Shown here one piece after another: positions 18,112-27,873 of a stretch of 64,000 nt of DNA; positions within the stretch are counted from its first letter, which is position 1, and each line of letters opens with the position of its first letter. The notes below the pieces were generated by a model. It saw only the letters and a list, made by a program, of their open reading frames with translations. It was not told the origin of the DNA and searched no databases. The translations under genes and the position numbers were made by a program. Source of the DNA: Phycisphaeraceae bacterium (lineage in GTDB: Bacteria; Planctomycetota; Phycisphaerae; Phycisphaerales; Phycisphaeraceae); NCBI GenBank assembly GCA_020851465.1, contig JADZCR010000001.1, forward strand, positions 124,001-188,000, given 5' to 3'.

Positions 18112-21100
18112 CTATTTCACGTAAACCTCCGCAAGGTGGGCGGTCTCTTTTTCAGGGGCTGTGATCCACACGCGCACCGCCCGGGTACTGATCGGCGCAT
18201 CAAGTGACATATCCGACCGAACAGCCGTATTACCCTTGACGCTGCGTGCTGTTTGCCACGATTTGCCGTCCCAGGTTTGTATGGCGAAATCTTTTCCGAT
18301 ATTGCCTTCAGTCCAGAGCAAGGAAACAGTGGTAACGGTCTGCTGGTCGTCAAACCTCACAGCCCACCAAGCTGGAAATTCGGGCTTGCGGCCTTCGTTG
18401 GGGTCGGTTTGATCGGGCATCCATGCGCTCAAGGCAAAACCGTCGCATGCCTCGGCTGCGCCTTCCCAGTAATTCGGATACGAAAAAGGCATGCCTGTAT
18501 GTGCCAGATTATCTGAGTCAGTGAACGGTTTCAGATCAGGCTGTTGCTCCGCACGCGGAGGTGTTGCGGAAATGGCGGGACAATCCCCGGACACCGCAAC
18601 CGGAGATGCGCCTGCGCCAGCCTGGTACCAGAAGGATTCCGGCTTTGACCACGGAGTTGAGTTGCCATCTTCGTCAATCGCGCGCACCCGCCAGTGGTAG
18701 CGCTGATTCGGAACAAGGCTGGCAGCCACCTTCCAATGAGTGTCAGCGCAATCACCTTGCGTCAACACCATATCCTGCGAACGAAAGAGCATCTCTCGCG
18801 CCAGTTGAATCTCATACCTTACCGAGCCGTCTTTCACACCTGCTGTCTCGTTGCTGTTGCTCCATTTGAGTTCAACAGCCTGGCTCGTCACATTTTGATT
18901 ACCCCAGGGTGAGGCTGGGTGCGGCGTCGCAAGCCGGGTAAATGCGGTACCCGCTTCACCTGCCGGAGGATAAATGAACATCGCATAGGGCGAGCCGGCG
19001 GGCAGTTTCGCCTTCACCTGCAGCACGGATGTTCCCGCATCCCACTTTATTTCCCGTGCGTCAGCCCAATCAGCAGCCTTCTCGTCGAAGACCTGCGCTA
19101 CTGTCACACCGGCCCAGGCAGTCGGCAGTGAAATATCGAGTTGATGCGGCTGACCGTGAAAATTCACCGCATAAATCGCGATCACGTCACGTCCCGCCTG
19201 TTTGATCAACAGCGTCTTGACAAAAAGATTCTGCGTGTCGGCATCATTCACAATCGCGGGATACACACGATCGGCGGTGACGAACGCATAACAGGTCCGC
19301 CGTACCAGATTCCATGCGTCAGCACCGGATTTACGATGATGTCGCTCCTTGATACCGCTGAGCCAGATGTAGTCGCCGGTGGTCGCCTGCTCGAAACCGG
19401 TGTAGCCGAACATATCACCATAAAGAGGATCTCTGGTCTTGAGCCGGTGTGTTCCTGCCGCACCCACTACCCAATCGCCGTATTTATTAATGGGTATCTG
19501 GACTTCGGAAAATATGTCGTCCGTCGGTTTCGCCTCCGGTGTCAGCGGGAGAGTGCGGGTGATTGCAAATTCTTTCGACTCGCCGGCACCGCTCGGTAAC
19601 AGCGAATAGCTGAACATTGCGTAAAGAAACTGGTACGGTGCCGGCGCGCTGTAGTTACGGTCGTAAACACAGGTCTCATTGTTATATGCCTGTTCGTCAC
19701 CATCGAAACCGGCGGTAAACGTGAACGGCCGACCATCACGCCAGCGATGCGTCGTCTTATCGATCGACGGCAACAAATCTTTCTCCGTTCGGCTCAAGCG
19801 ATAACGATTCCAGTCGATTGCGATCTCAGGAATCAGCACGTTCGTTCCCATGTAAGGCCGCGACCTTTCCCAGTCCGGCGTCTCAAACTTGCCTCCGGGG
19901 TATTGCAGTTCCGGCTGTGCGACGGCCGGACGCGACTTGTCATCATCCATCACCGGTTTGCCTTCCTTTGTGTAGCCGGCAAAAGGAAAGCTGTAATAGT
20001 GCGTCATCATGCCGTCGGTCATATCACGCATCGGCATGTTGCGGGCGATTGCCGTGTCGTAAAGCAGGAATCGGATGTCGGGAATCCACCAGTGCGGAGC
20101 CCACACCGGAGAGGCAGGATTTTTTTCGTGAGCATAACCGGTCACCTTGCTGAACTCGGTCTGGTAATTATCCGCCCACTTCTTCGCGTCGTAGCCCTGA
20201 GCGGCAAGGTTGTCCCCCCACCACCGGCCGAAGCCCTGTCCGCGCGGCCCCCACTGCTCGCAGGTGAAGTTGTAGTCGCTCGAGTATGCCTGCAGCCCAT
20301 CAATGCCCGGCTTAAGCGCGTCCAGATAGCCATTGGGTTTGATCAGCGCGATCTCGGTGCCGGCTGGAACTTCCGGCGGATTGGCAAACTGAACGTGGAT
20401 CTTTCCCGTCGTAGTCAGTTCCTTGCCGTCAGGTGCATAGATCACGGGTGTCGCGGGATTGTGGTCAACGTCAATAAACTGCCCCCACGCCTTGGCTCCG
20501 TTGGCGAGGTGCCAGATGGAATAAAACGTGGAACGCTTAAACCCCCAGTTCACACGGGCGTCCTCGGCGGCGAGCTTAAGTTGATTGATCGACTCAGGCC
20601 CGCTGTAGTTCATGATCTGCGTACCGCCCCCTGGAATGACCCCAAGGAGCATTGAATCGAGATACCAGTTGATGCCCGGGTGCATCACGCTCGCCTGACG
20701 CCAAACGTCGAAGTCGAAATAGATGGAGTTTTCGTAACGCGGCAAGTCATGTGCGGAGCAAGGTACAAGCGTGATCTCGCTGATGGTGACGTGACCTGGG
20801 CCAGCGTTGGTGATGACAATCGTGTTCTCCGCTTGCGTCCACTCTTTGATAAGCGAATAGTTGGCTTCGATCCGGGCTGTCGGCGGGTGGAGGCCGGGCT
20901 TACCTTTCACGTTGTCGTACCGTGTGTCACCACCAAAGGCGTGATAGGGAACCAGGTCCTTACCGTTGAAGCGCACTTGGAGCGAGGCCCCGCCAAAGTC
21001 GGCCTCGGAAATATGAATCCTCAGCGCCGCGGAGTGTGCGGACGGTAACGGCAGCTTGATCTCGTGCGTTTCACCGGCGGCGAGCCTGAGCGGTTCGGCA

Positions 21101-21168
21101 GAGATGGAACAGGTCATACAGAAAAATACGATCACAAATACAGAAACCGTGCGGCGCAGGGTGGACAT
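18112..21168 (-). CDS. Large exported glycoside-hydrolase-like protein with FN3-like and discoidin-like domains
   Basis: 1018 residues with an N-terminal signal peptide (RTVSVFVIVFFCMTCSISA). Residues about 30-140 form a beta-sandwich with NTIVITNAGPGHVTISEI, like a carbohydrate-binding jelly roll. The centre (about 140-600) has many Trp/Tyr and acidic residues (GINWYLDSM, YNFTCEQWGPRG, WAPHWWIPDIRF, FTFTAGFDGDEQ) as in glycoside hydrolases, but I do not recognise the family. About 760-870 is fibronectin type III-like (YEIQLAREM, NQRYHWRVRAIDEDGNS). The last 110 residues fit an F5/8C discoidin fold (WWAVRFDDQQTVTTVSLLW, RAVRVWITAPE). It is the most downstream gene of the minus-strand run. An adjacent 6-bp hairpin (18073-18104) is too weak to call a terminator. 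Confidence 0.68.
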   Translation of the reverse strand: MSTLRRTVSVFVIVFFCMTCSISAEPLRLAAGETHEIKLPLPSAHSAALRIHISEADFGGASLQVRFNGKDLVPYHAFGGDTRYDNVKGKPGLHPPTARIEANYSLIKEWTQAENTIVITNAGPGHVTISEITLVPCSAHDLPRYENSIYFDFDVWRQASVMHPGINWYLDSMLLGVIPGGGTQIMNYSGPESINQLKLAAEDARVNWGFKRSTFYSIWHLANGAKAWGQFIDVDHNPATPVIYAPDGKELTTTGKIHVQFANPPEVPAGTEIALIKPNGYLDALKPGIDGLQAYSSDYNFTCEQWGPRGQGFGRWWGDNLAAQGYDAKKWADNYQTEFSKVTGYAHEKNPASPVWAPHWWIPDIRFLLYDTAIARNMPMRDMTDGMMTHYYSFPFAGYTKEGKPVMDDDKSRPAVAQPELQYPGGKFETPDWERSRPYMGTNVLIPEIAIDWNRYRLSRTEKDLLPSIDKTTHRWRDGRPFTFTAGFDGDEQAYNNETCVYDRNYSAPAPYQFLYAMFSYSLLPSGAGESKEFAITRTLPLTPEAKPTDDIFSEVQIPINKYGDWVVGAAGTHRLKTRDPLYGDMFGYTGFEQATTGDYIWLSGIKERHHRKSGADAWNLVRRTCYAFVTADRVYPAIVNDADTQNLFVKTLLIKQAGRDVIAIYAVNFHGQPHQLDISLPTAWAGVTVAQVFDEKAADWADAREIKWDAGTSVLQVKAKLPAGSPYAMFIYPPAGEAGTAFTRLATPHPASPWGNQNVTSQAVELKWSNSNETAGVKDGSVRYEIQLAREMLFRSQDMVLTQGDCADTHWKVAASLVPNQRYHWRVRAIDEDGNSTPWSKPESFWYQAGAGASPVAVSGDCPAISATPPRAEQQPDLKPFTDSDNLAHTGMPFSYPNYWEGAAEACDGFALSAWMPDQTDPNEGRKPEFPAWWAVRFDDQQTVTTVSLLWTEGNIGKDFAIQTWDGKSWQTARSVKGNTAVRSDMSLDAPISTRAVRVWITAPEKETAHLAEVYVK

Positions 21169-21258
21169 GGCAACCTCTTTGTCAGAGCTATAGTGGAAGT
21201 GACAATACCGACGGATTAACGGTCATGTGATCGCGCGAATAATCTGCCGCGGCGATCT

Positions 21259-22134
21259 TTACTTTCCTGATCGTGAACTCTTTTTGGGTGTTCCGTAATA
21301 GCGGAAGCGGTCTTCTTTAACCGGGTTTTCTTTCTTGTACGCTGCGACCTCAGCAGCGGTCAGCTTGCGGACAAAGGCATTGTCGAAGCTCACCTCACCC
21401 GCTTTGCCGTAGCCGTACAAGGTCACGTACATCACGTCGAACTGTTTTTCCTCGCGCATGACATCGCGATCGACATAGTGCGTCCACTTACTGCCGTCCA
21501 CGTTGGGATAAATGTGGAGTCGCGCGGTGCGTTTCAGCTTCATCGTATGTTTGAATGGATTGACTTTTTCGGGCAGACCGGAGACCCATTCGGACGCGAC
21601 CTTGTCCTCGGGCATGAACTGAAAACATTCGAGAAACACCTGGGTGGAAAGCTCGCCTTTGATATCCACGCCGATTTCATATCCGGCTCCTTTTTCAGCC
21701 TTCATGAAATCACTGCATACGCGTACGCCTTGGTTTTCACCGACAAATGTATCCATCTTGAGTAGAACACCCTGTCCGGTTTTTCCTTCGCCAAGAGAGA
21801 CTCTCTTGTAATTTTCGACATACCAATCCGCGCTTTCTTCGGTTGTAATCATCTGCCCGCATTGTGGGCAGAAGAGACCCGGCCAAGGCCGAATCCTTCC
21901 CCAGTCGTAACCGCAACCATCGCGGAAGTGCTTGTAAAGCAATCCCTTTTTCTTATCAGGATCCTTATATTCGGAGAGGGTAATCACGCCGGTGATCCGC
22001 GAGTGCCACCCGACCGGCTCTCCCTGATCATTGGTGCCCTTTTCAAAGTTACCGTTGACGAGCAGGTTTTGTGCGAAGATCGATGAGGCACTTGTCAGAA
22101 GAATGACAGCGGTGATCCAGAAGCTGTTGCGCAT
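21259..22134 (-). CDS. Exported protein of unknown function with CxxC pair
   Basis: About 291 residues from ATG at complement 22132-22134. This start has GGGAG upstream and begins a signal peptide (MRNSFWITAVILLTSASSIF, cut near FAQ). The longer frame from 22230 adds 32 residues before the signal. The mature protein opens with NLLVNGNFEKGTNDQGEPVGWHS, typical of carbohydrate-binding beta-sandwich domains, and ends with VSFDNAFVRKL, also usual for that fold. An inserted stretch CGYDWGRIRPWPGLFCPQCG may bind a metal or form a disulfide. It sits between the VWA gene and the large glycosidase-like gene and probably acts on or near polysaccharide. Confidence 0.7.
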   Translation of the reverse strand: MRNSFWITAVILLTSASSIFAQNLLVNGNFEKGTNDQGEPVGWHSRITGVITLSEYKDPDKKKGLLYKHFRDGCGYDWGRIRPWPGLFCPQCGQMITTEESADWYVENYKRVSLGEGKTGQGVLLKMDTFVGENQGVRVCSDFMKAEKGAGYEIGVDIKGELSTQVFLECFQFMPEDKVASEWVSGLPEKVNPFKHTMKLKRTARLHIYPNVDGSKWTHYVDRDVMREEKQFDVMYVTLYGYGKAGEVSFDNAFVRKLTAAEVAAYKKENPVKEDRFRYYGTPKKSSRSGK

Positions 22135-22252
22135 CCTTGATCTCCCGTCAGGTGAGTATCGCCCACCCATGAGTTCGAGTCCTGTGTTCCACGATCGGGC
22201 GGGTAACGCTCCGCCTGTGTTTCCATTCATCCATTAAAGCAGGTGGACCCGT

Positions 22253-24520
22253 TCACACCCACTGATTTTTCTTTCTCAGAAACCACTCGCCGCTCATGAT
22301 CGCCAGCAGAGCCACGGCGAAGTACCACTTGTCCCATGCGGGCACTGAATCTTTCTCCGCATTCGGCTGGACTTCAATCTTTCGTGGCTCCAGATGAGCA
22401 ATTTCGATGATATTCCCCAGATCTGAAGGCTCCAACACCTTGCCTCGTGTGATTTTTGCCAGGTCTTGAAGCAACGGCTTGTCCGGATCGGTTTGCGTAA
22501 ACTCAATCACGGGTTGAATGACACTAAGCGTAATCTGATCCGTGCCGATGGTCTGCTCGCCGACGCGCGCGACTGCCTGTACGTCGTACTGACCTGCGGT
22601 CGGAACATCAAAGACCGTTGAAAACGTCTCCCCGCTGACGCTTGATGACTCGTTGTTTTCCAGTTTTGCCTGCCGCTTAATAGGCCGTCCGTCGGGGGTC
22701 GCCACCAGAAAGTCCACGACCGCATCACGGATCACGCTGCCGTCTGATCCTCGCACGGTAGCCATGAGCGTCACACGGTCATTGATTTCGTACTCCACGC
22801 GATCAGCGATGACTTGAACCTGTGAGGTATCCGCTGTCTGCTCGTGCATGTCGGGCAATAACCAGTCAATGAGCTGACGCCAGAATACTGCATGTTCCGA
22901 CTGAGAAGGGTCAACCCCCTTGCCCGCATCAAAACCTAACTGCCAACGCCAGGTGGAGTCGGTGAGCACCATCGCCACACGTCCGTGTCCGACTGTCTGA
23001 CTGACCACGATCGGGTAATGATTCACATCCGCCGTCGCCAGCAGAACTGTTGCGGCAGGTTTTACGCCTTGCACTTCAAAACGTGAGAGCAGTGGTGCGG
23101 CTTTATCCCAGCGACTCTTAACCTTCTGAAAAGCGGGATGGGCGGCACCGTCGGGAGTCAATTCGACCTTGAATTCCTGTTCGATATATCGCGCACCGGG
23201 CACAACATTCACCGGCATTACTTGCAACAGTGGCGTCGTGGCGAAACCTTTTGGCCCCATGCTTGCCGGTCCGGCCAGCAGGAGCAGCGCACCGCCTTTA
23301 TCTACCCAATCCTTAAGTGACGCAACCTGTTGCGGGGTTAACGCTGCCGCGGGCAGATCACCAATAATCACCGCTTTGACACCGGCAAGTTGTTCCGCAC
23401 TGAAGTTGGCTGCCTCCTTTTTCATCGCCGCGTCGTTGCCATCCACCATGACGCGCTTGTCATCCTGTTGCACGATAGCTGTGAAGCGCAGACTCCGGCG
23501 CGACTCCAGCATCGGTTTGATAAATTTGCGCTCCGACCTCAGGCGGTCAAGGTAAATGAGACGATTCACCGGATCTACAACCTCTACCTTGAAGCTTGAA
23601 AGGTTGTTTGCAGGGTTCGCCTCGCCGTCTTCCGGCGAGATTCGGACTTGGTATTTATGCTCACCGACCGTAGCTGGCCGGACTGAGAACAACGCCTGAC
23701 GCTTGGTCTGCTGCGGACTGATCGCCACCGCCGACGTGCTGACGACATGACCGTCTTCGATCAACTCGATCGTCACCTGTCGTGCGTCGTATCCGATACC
23801 GACCACAGAGACAACAACCTGTGCGGTGCGGCCGACGATGATTCGAGGATCCGCCGAAACGGAATCGATCATGAGGTCTTTGATTCGCTGTGACGGCTCA
23901 TCCGTCGCCTTCGCCGCATCACCCAGAGCAAGCGTGTAAAGAGGTACTTTGAGCTTTTCCGCGACTGTGCGCGGGTCCACTCCCTGCGTATTTCGACCGT
24001 CGGTCATCATGACGATACCTGCCAGGTCATCACCCTCATGCAAACGAACTGTTTTTTCGAGCGTCGAACCCAGATCCGTTTCTCTTCCCTCCGCTTTCAG
24101 CGAGGCGAGCGCGTCGAGCTTGATGGGTGTCGGCTGGTCGTCAAACGAATAGACCGCGAGTTTCGCGTCTTTTGCGACGGTTGCGAACATTTTGCTTCCG
24201 GTCAGCAGGCGACGAGCTTCATCGAGGCGTGTGGGTGCATCGGGACTTGATTTTTTCGACATGCTGCCGGAGGTATCAATGAGCACCGCAAGCGTGCGCT
24301 GTGTTGATATTTCCGTGGGTTTGGGCAGGCGCATCGGCTGGAGAAGGAAGAAAAGCAGAAGGAAGAACGCAAGCAGCCGCAGTCCGATCGTCGCCAGCGC
24401 AGCAGGGGCAAGCGGATTAAGCTGTCGGCGTGCCCACACATAGCTCGCCGCCATCGCCGCCAGACCCGCTAGGACGAGGATCGTGATCACTGCACTGGAA
24501 AGAGGCGGATGCCAGTTCAT
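22253..24520 (-). CDS. VWA-domain membrane protein with glutamine-amidotransferase-like region (cluster 2)
   Basis: 755 residues with two N-terminal helices (about 10-29 and 40-60). They are followed by a VWA domain with a complete MIDAS DTSGSMS (D82, S84, S86), the TDLGS threonine region and GIVMMTDGRNTQG. The middle has LAGVKAVIIGDLPAAALTPQQ and LKDWVDKGGALLLLAGP, the amidotransferase-like region. A C-terminal helix ends in LRKKNQWV. Its start overlaps the stop of the BatA/VWA gene by 4 bases (ATGA), so the two are translationally coupled. It is the cluster 2 counterpart of 1727-4183, with a more complete MIDAS. Confidence 0.87.
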   Translation of the reverse strand: MNWHPPLSSAVITILVLAGLAAMAASYVWARRQLNPLAPAALATIGLRLLAFFLLLFFLLQPMRLPKPTEISTQRTLAVLIDTSGSMSKKSSPDAPTRLDEARRLLTGSKMFATVAKDAKLAVYSFDDQPTPIKLDALASLKAEGRETDLGSTLEKTVRLHEGDDLAGIVMMTDGRNTQGVDPRTVAEKLKVPLYTLALGDAAKATDEPSQRIKDLMIDSVSADPRIIVGRTAQVVVSVVGIGYDARQVTIELIEDGHVVSTSAVAISPQQTKRQALFSVRPATVGEHKYQVRISPEDGEANPANNLSSFKVEVVDPVNRLIYLDRLRSERKFIKPMLESRRSLRFTAIVQQDDKRVMVDGNDAAMKKEAANFSAEQLAGVKAVIIGDLPAAALTPQQVASLKDWVDKGGALLLLAGPASMGPKGFATTPLLQVMPVNVVPGARYIEQEFKVELTPDGAAHPAFQKVKSRWDKAAPLLSRFEVQGVKPAATVLLATADVNHYPIVVSQTVGHGRVAMVLTDSTWRWQLGFDAGKGVDPSQSEHAVFWRQLIDWLLPDMHEQTADTSQVQVIADRVEYEINDRVTLMATVRGSDGSVIRDAVVDFLVATPDGRPIKRQAKLENNESSSVSGETFSTVFDVPTAGQYDVQAVARVGEQTIGTDQITLSVIQPVIEFTQTDPDKPLLQDLAKITRGKVLEPSDLGNIIEIAHLEPRKIEVQPNAEKDSVPAWDKWYFAVALLAIMSGEWFLRKKNQWV

Positions 24521-26889
24521 GCGACGCGCACCTCATCGTCTTCTGGCGAAGTGACGCCAATCCCCGCCAGTGTATTTTCATTTCGGCGCGTACCCAGATA
24601 TTCAGTGCCGGGCGTGGCCTCGACTCGACGGCGGCGAGTGAAGAAGTTTGCCAGTGCCGTCTCACCGATGAAAACCAGAAACGCCGCCAGCAGCAGCCAC
24701 GGCCAGTATTCCGTACGTTTCACGGTCAGCTCTGAAGATGCGTTGGGATTCCACTCCGGCGTTCCCGGTGCTGCATCATGGAAAATCCGCAGCGGATGTG
24801 TACCCCAGACTTTTTTGATTTCATCATTTTTGATGGGTAACAGGATGGATTCGCTGGTGTTGAGGTTTACCGCAAACGCGCCGCCGGTCGCAAAACCTTC
24901 ATCAGCTTCGACTCGATAGACACCGACACTTTGCGTGTCGCGGTATTCGGCAACCGCAGCACCCTGAGCATCGCGCTGAGCGGTGATCGTGGCGGTCTCG
25001 CCATCAGGCGTCGTAATCGTAATTGCGTGTCGGTCAAGCGTACCCGGACCGACGAATCGTACAGGTTGACCCAGCATCACTACGCGAGAACTCAGCCGTT
25101 GCCGAGTCATGTAGGCTGTAACACGATCAACCAATGGCACGAACGCGCGACGATAAGGCAGGTTAGACCCGTCGGCATCAAGAGCACCCGTGAATAGTAA
25201 CACTCGGCCGGCCGCGCCCGCGACGCCTTTCTCCTCTCCACCGCCGCCGAATGTCCCCTCAACAATGTAGGGTGAGCTGTTGGAAAACGACGCGAGCACT
25301 TTCCCGCCGGGCTTGAGTGTCGTCGGATCGGCACCCACGAACGTGAAATAGCGAGTGGCGGAAAGATCGACACCCGCGAAGATCGGGTGATCTGCAGCTT
25401 CGATCAGCACGCTGTACGCACGAGAGCGTGCTGCATCACCCATCATTCGATCAAGTCGCAGCGGAAGAAACGGCCAGTCCTTGTTGTAGTGCGCGATATC
25501 AACCTTATCACCCAACGCGACGACGACACTGCCGCCCGAACGCAGAAAATTTTCGACATTCGTCAGCGCGGAGCCATCCAGACGGCTGACGTTCGCAAGG
25601 ATCAGGCACCCTCCCTTGCTCAAGGGGGTAGCCGAAAGCTGCACCGGCGTGATCTTGTCCATGGTCAGTCCGGTCGAGCGCGATCGCGCAAAGCCAAGGG
25701 CGGTATCCAGAAAATAGGTTTCGGATTGTGAAGGAATGTCGGATGGATCACCATCGACGACGGTTACATGTGTTCCGCCAGTGATGTTCACAGAAAAATA
25801 GGCTCGGTCATCAACCGAAAGACGATCTTCCTGAAGCGAGACCATACAGGTATGAACACCCGGCGAGGGCAGCGGAGCGCGAAGCGTAACTTTGTTGGAC
25901 CCCAGCGGAACCGTTTCCGGGGCGGTAGCTTTTTGCCCATCGACCCACAGAGTCGCCTGCTGACCGCTGGCGGTGCCGTCCTGACTTGCGACTTCAGCCT
26001 CTACGGCGAGGAACCCGCCGGCTGTTTCATCACGCACAACCACATTGCGAATAAAGCGATTCCCCGCGCCGCCGGTCGAACCAAGATCGACGATGGTCAA
26101 GGGTATCGGCGAAGCGATTTTGTCCACAAATTTTTCTTCCACCACGCGCCGCCAGCCCGACTCCTGCATGTCGGAGTAGAGCATCACCTGCCGCCAGGCA
26201 TCGCGCTTTTTACTTGACGGCTGCGTACCGGCGGGGCTGCGGGCAGGATGACTGTTTTGATCGTTCGATTCGGAATTCGCCCCGGTCTCCGCATCAAGAT
26301 TTCCAATTGCAAACGCCAAGGTCAGTGCCGGCGTGACACTCGTACCAAAATCGCTGAGCCTCGCGTCTTTGATCAGCTTTCGCACCAGATCATGATCGCG
26401 CGTTGGACGTTCGGTCATTGCTCTTGCCTGCTCGTTAAACACGACCAGTGCGACTTCATCTTCCTGTGAGAGCGATGCGATCTGTTTAAGAGCCAGATCT
26501 TTGGCGCGGGCGAAACGGGAACCGACCTCGTTGGCATCAGTTGTGCCGCTCCCGCTTCCGGTCCCGCCGTCTCGGTATCCCATGCTGTAGGAGTTATCCA
26601 GGGCGATGACCAGCGTCGTCGGCAAGTTAGGCGGACGAATCCATTCCTCCTCCGTCTGATACGGCTTGGCAAATGCCGCCGCGAGCAGCGCGAGAATCAG
26701 ACAGCGCGCCAAAAGAACCAGGATATTTTTAAGCCGTGTCCGACGCGCGGACTGCTGCCGGGCGATTTTGAGAAATCGCAGCGTCGGCCAATCGACCGCG
26801 GCACTCTTCGAGCGATCCATCAGATGGATCACTACCGGCACCGCGATCGCGGCGAGACCGGCCAACATGATGGGGGCTAGAAAAAGCAT
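24517..26889 (-). CDS. BatA/VWA-domain membrane protein (cluster 2)
   Basis: 790 residues. The BatA N-terminal domain reads MLFLAPIMLAGLAAIAVPVV then IHLMDRSKSAAVDWPTLRFL. A second membrane helix (NILVLLARCLILALLAAAFA) follows, then a VWA domain with MIDAS DNSYS and a Gly/Ser-rich insertion right after it. Later parts are beta-rich (VVVRDETAGGFLAVEAEV) with a SGGSVVVALGDKVDI strand, and a C-terminal helix (WPWLLLAAFLVFIGETALA) leads to an arginine-rich cytoplasmic tail of about 45 residues. This tail is longer than in the cluster 1 paralogue. Translation is coupled to the next gene by a 4-base overlap. Confidence 0.87.
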   Translation of the reverse strand: MLFLAPIMLAGLAAIAVPVVIHLMDRSKSAAVDWPTLRFLKIARQQSARRTRLKNILVLLARCLILALLAAAFAKPYQTEEEWIRPPNLPTTLVIALDNSYSMGYRDGGTGSGSGTTDANEVGSRFARAKDLALKQIASLSQEDEVALVVFNEQARAMTERPTRDHDLVRKLIKDARLSDFGTSVTPALTLAFAIGNLDAETGANSESNDQNSHPARSPAGTQPSSKKRDAWRQVMLYSDMQESGWRRVVEEKFVDKIASPIPLTIVDLGSTGGAGNRFIRNVVVRDETAGGFLAVEAEVASQDGTASGQQATLWVDGQKATAPETVPLGSNKVTLRAPLPSPGVHTCMVSLQEDRLSVDDRAYFSVNITGGTHVTVVDGDPSDIPSQSETYFLDTALGFARSRSTGLTMDKITPVQLSATPLSKGGCLILANVSRLDGSALTNVENFLRSGGSVVVALGDKVDIAHYNKDWPFLPLRLDRMMGDAARSRAYSVLIEAADHPIFAGVDLSATRYFTFVGADPTTLKPGGKVLASFSNSSPYIVEGTFGGGGEEKGVAGAAGRVLLFTGALDADGSNLPYRRAFVPLVDRVTAYMTRQRLSSRVVMLGQPVRFVGPGTLDRHAITITTPDGETATITAQRDAQGAAVAEYRDTQSVGVYRVEADEGFATGGAFAVNLNTSESILLPIKNDEIKKVWGTHPLRIFHDAAPGTPEWNPNASSELTVKRTEYWPWLLLAAFLVFIGETALANFFTRRRRVEATPGTEYLGTRRNENTLAGIGVTSPEDDEVRVA

Positions 26890-26947
26890 GCTTATCGTGA
26901 GGTAATTCGCATCGCAGGGAGACCAGAGAAACGGAATGCCCTATGAA

Positions 26948-27859
26948 TTATTTTTTCCTCCGTGTCAGCAGTGCCGTCAGCAATGAGTCGTACGGGGTGG
27001 CGGTACTCGCCAGAACGTAGTCAAAGTTGTGTTCAAAACAGCTCTTCTTATACCGCTCGATAAAGGCTGTAATCTGTCGTGCGTACTCCGCAGCCACTTC
27101 GCCGCCGTCGAGTGAGACCTGCTCGCGTGTCTCCATGTCGCGGAGCGTCACCATTTTTTCAAAGGGGAATACCAGCTCATCCTGATCGAGCACCTGGATC
27201 ACGATCGCGTCATGGCCGCGATGACGAAATTGCGCCAGCGCGCTGACAATCTTGTCCGGCTCGTCGAGCAGGTCGCTGATAATCAGCAGTAATCCGCGCC
27301 GTTTTAGTCGGCTGGCCACCGCGGTCAGAGCCTTGCCTGACTCCGTGCGTGATGACGGCTGCACCTCGTCCATCGTCCGCAGCATTCGCCGCAGGTGTGA
27401 AAGAGAGCGCATCGCGGGAATCTCAGCCACAAGATCGTCGTTAAACATGAACAGCCCGACCGGATCCTGTTGGCGGATCAGTACGTATGATAACCCCGCA
27501 GCAAGACGACAGGCATATTCATATTTGGTGATCTGTCCTGCCTTGGGCTTGCGCGGAAACGCCATCGAATTTGAGCAATCAAGCACGATGTAGCCGCGAA
27601 GATTCGTGTTTTCCTCGTAGCGCTTGATGTAGTACCGCTCAGTACGGGAAAACACTTTCCAGTCAAGGTGACGGAGATCATCGCCCCGCACATAACCACG
27701 GTGATCGGCAAACTCGGTACTGAATCCCTTGAAAGGTGAACGATGCGACCCGACCATCGCGCCTTCGACAACACGCCGCGACATCAATGGCAGCCGCGCC
27801 AAAGCGCGAAGCAATTTGGGTTCAAGGAATCGGTCAATTGTCGATGAGTCAAGCTTCAA
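26948..27859 (-). CDS. DUF58 domain-containing protein (cluster 2)
   Basis: 303 residues. Signatures: RSPFKGFSTEFADHRGYVRG, GDDLRHLDWKVFSRTERYYI, KRYEENTNLRGYIVLDCSNS (VWA-like first strand) and IQVLDQDELVFPFEKMVTL near the end. This is the standard DUF58 partner of MoxR ATPases, without the proline-rich tail of its cluster 1 paralogue. It starts 14 bases after the exported protein gene at 27874-28704 and precedes BatA by 58 bases, within one operon. Confidence 0.9.
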   Translation of the reverse strand: MKLDSSTIDRFLEPKLLRALARLPLMSRRVVEGAMVGSHRSPFKGFSTEFADHRGYVRGDDLRHLDWKVFSRTERYYIKRYEENTNLRGYIVLDCSNSMAFPRKPKAGQITKYEYACRLAAGLSYVLIRQQDPVGLFMFNDDLVAEIPAMRSLSHLRRMLRTMDEVQPSSRTESGKALTAVASRLKRRGLLLIISDLLDEPDKIVSALAQFRHRGHDAIVIQVLDQDELVFPFEKMVTLRDMETREQVSLDGGEVAAEYARQITAFIERYKKSCFEHNFDYVLASTATPYDSLLTALLTRRKK

Positions 27860-27873
27860 TCAATTACCTGTTC

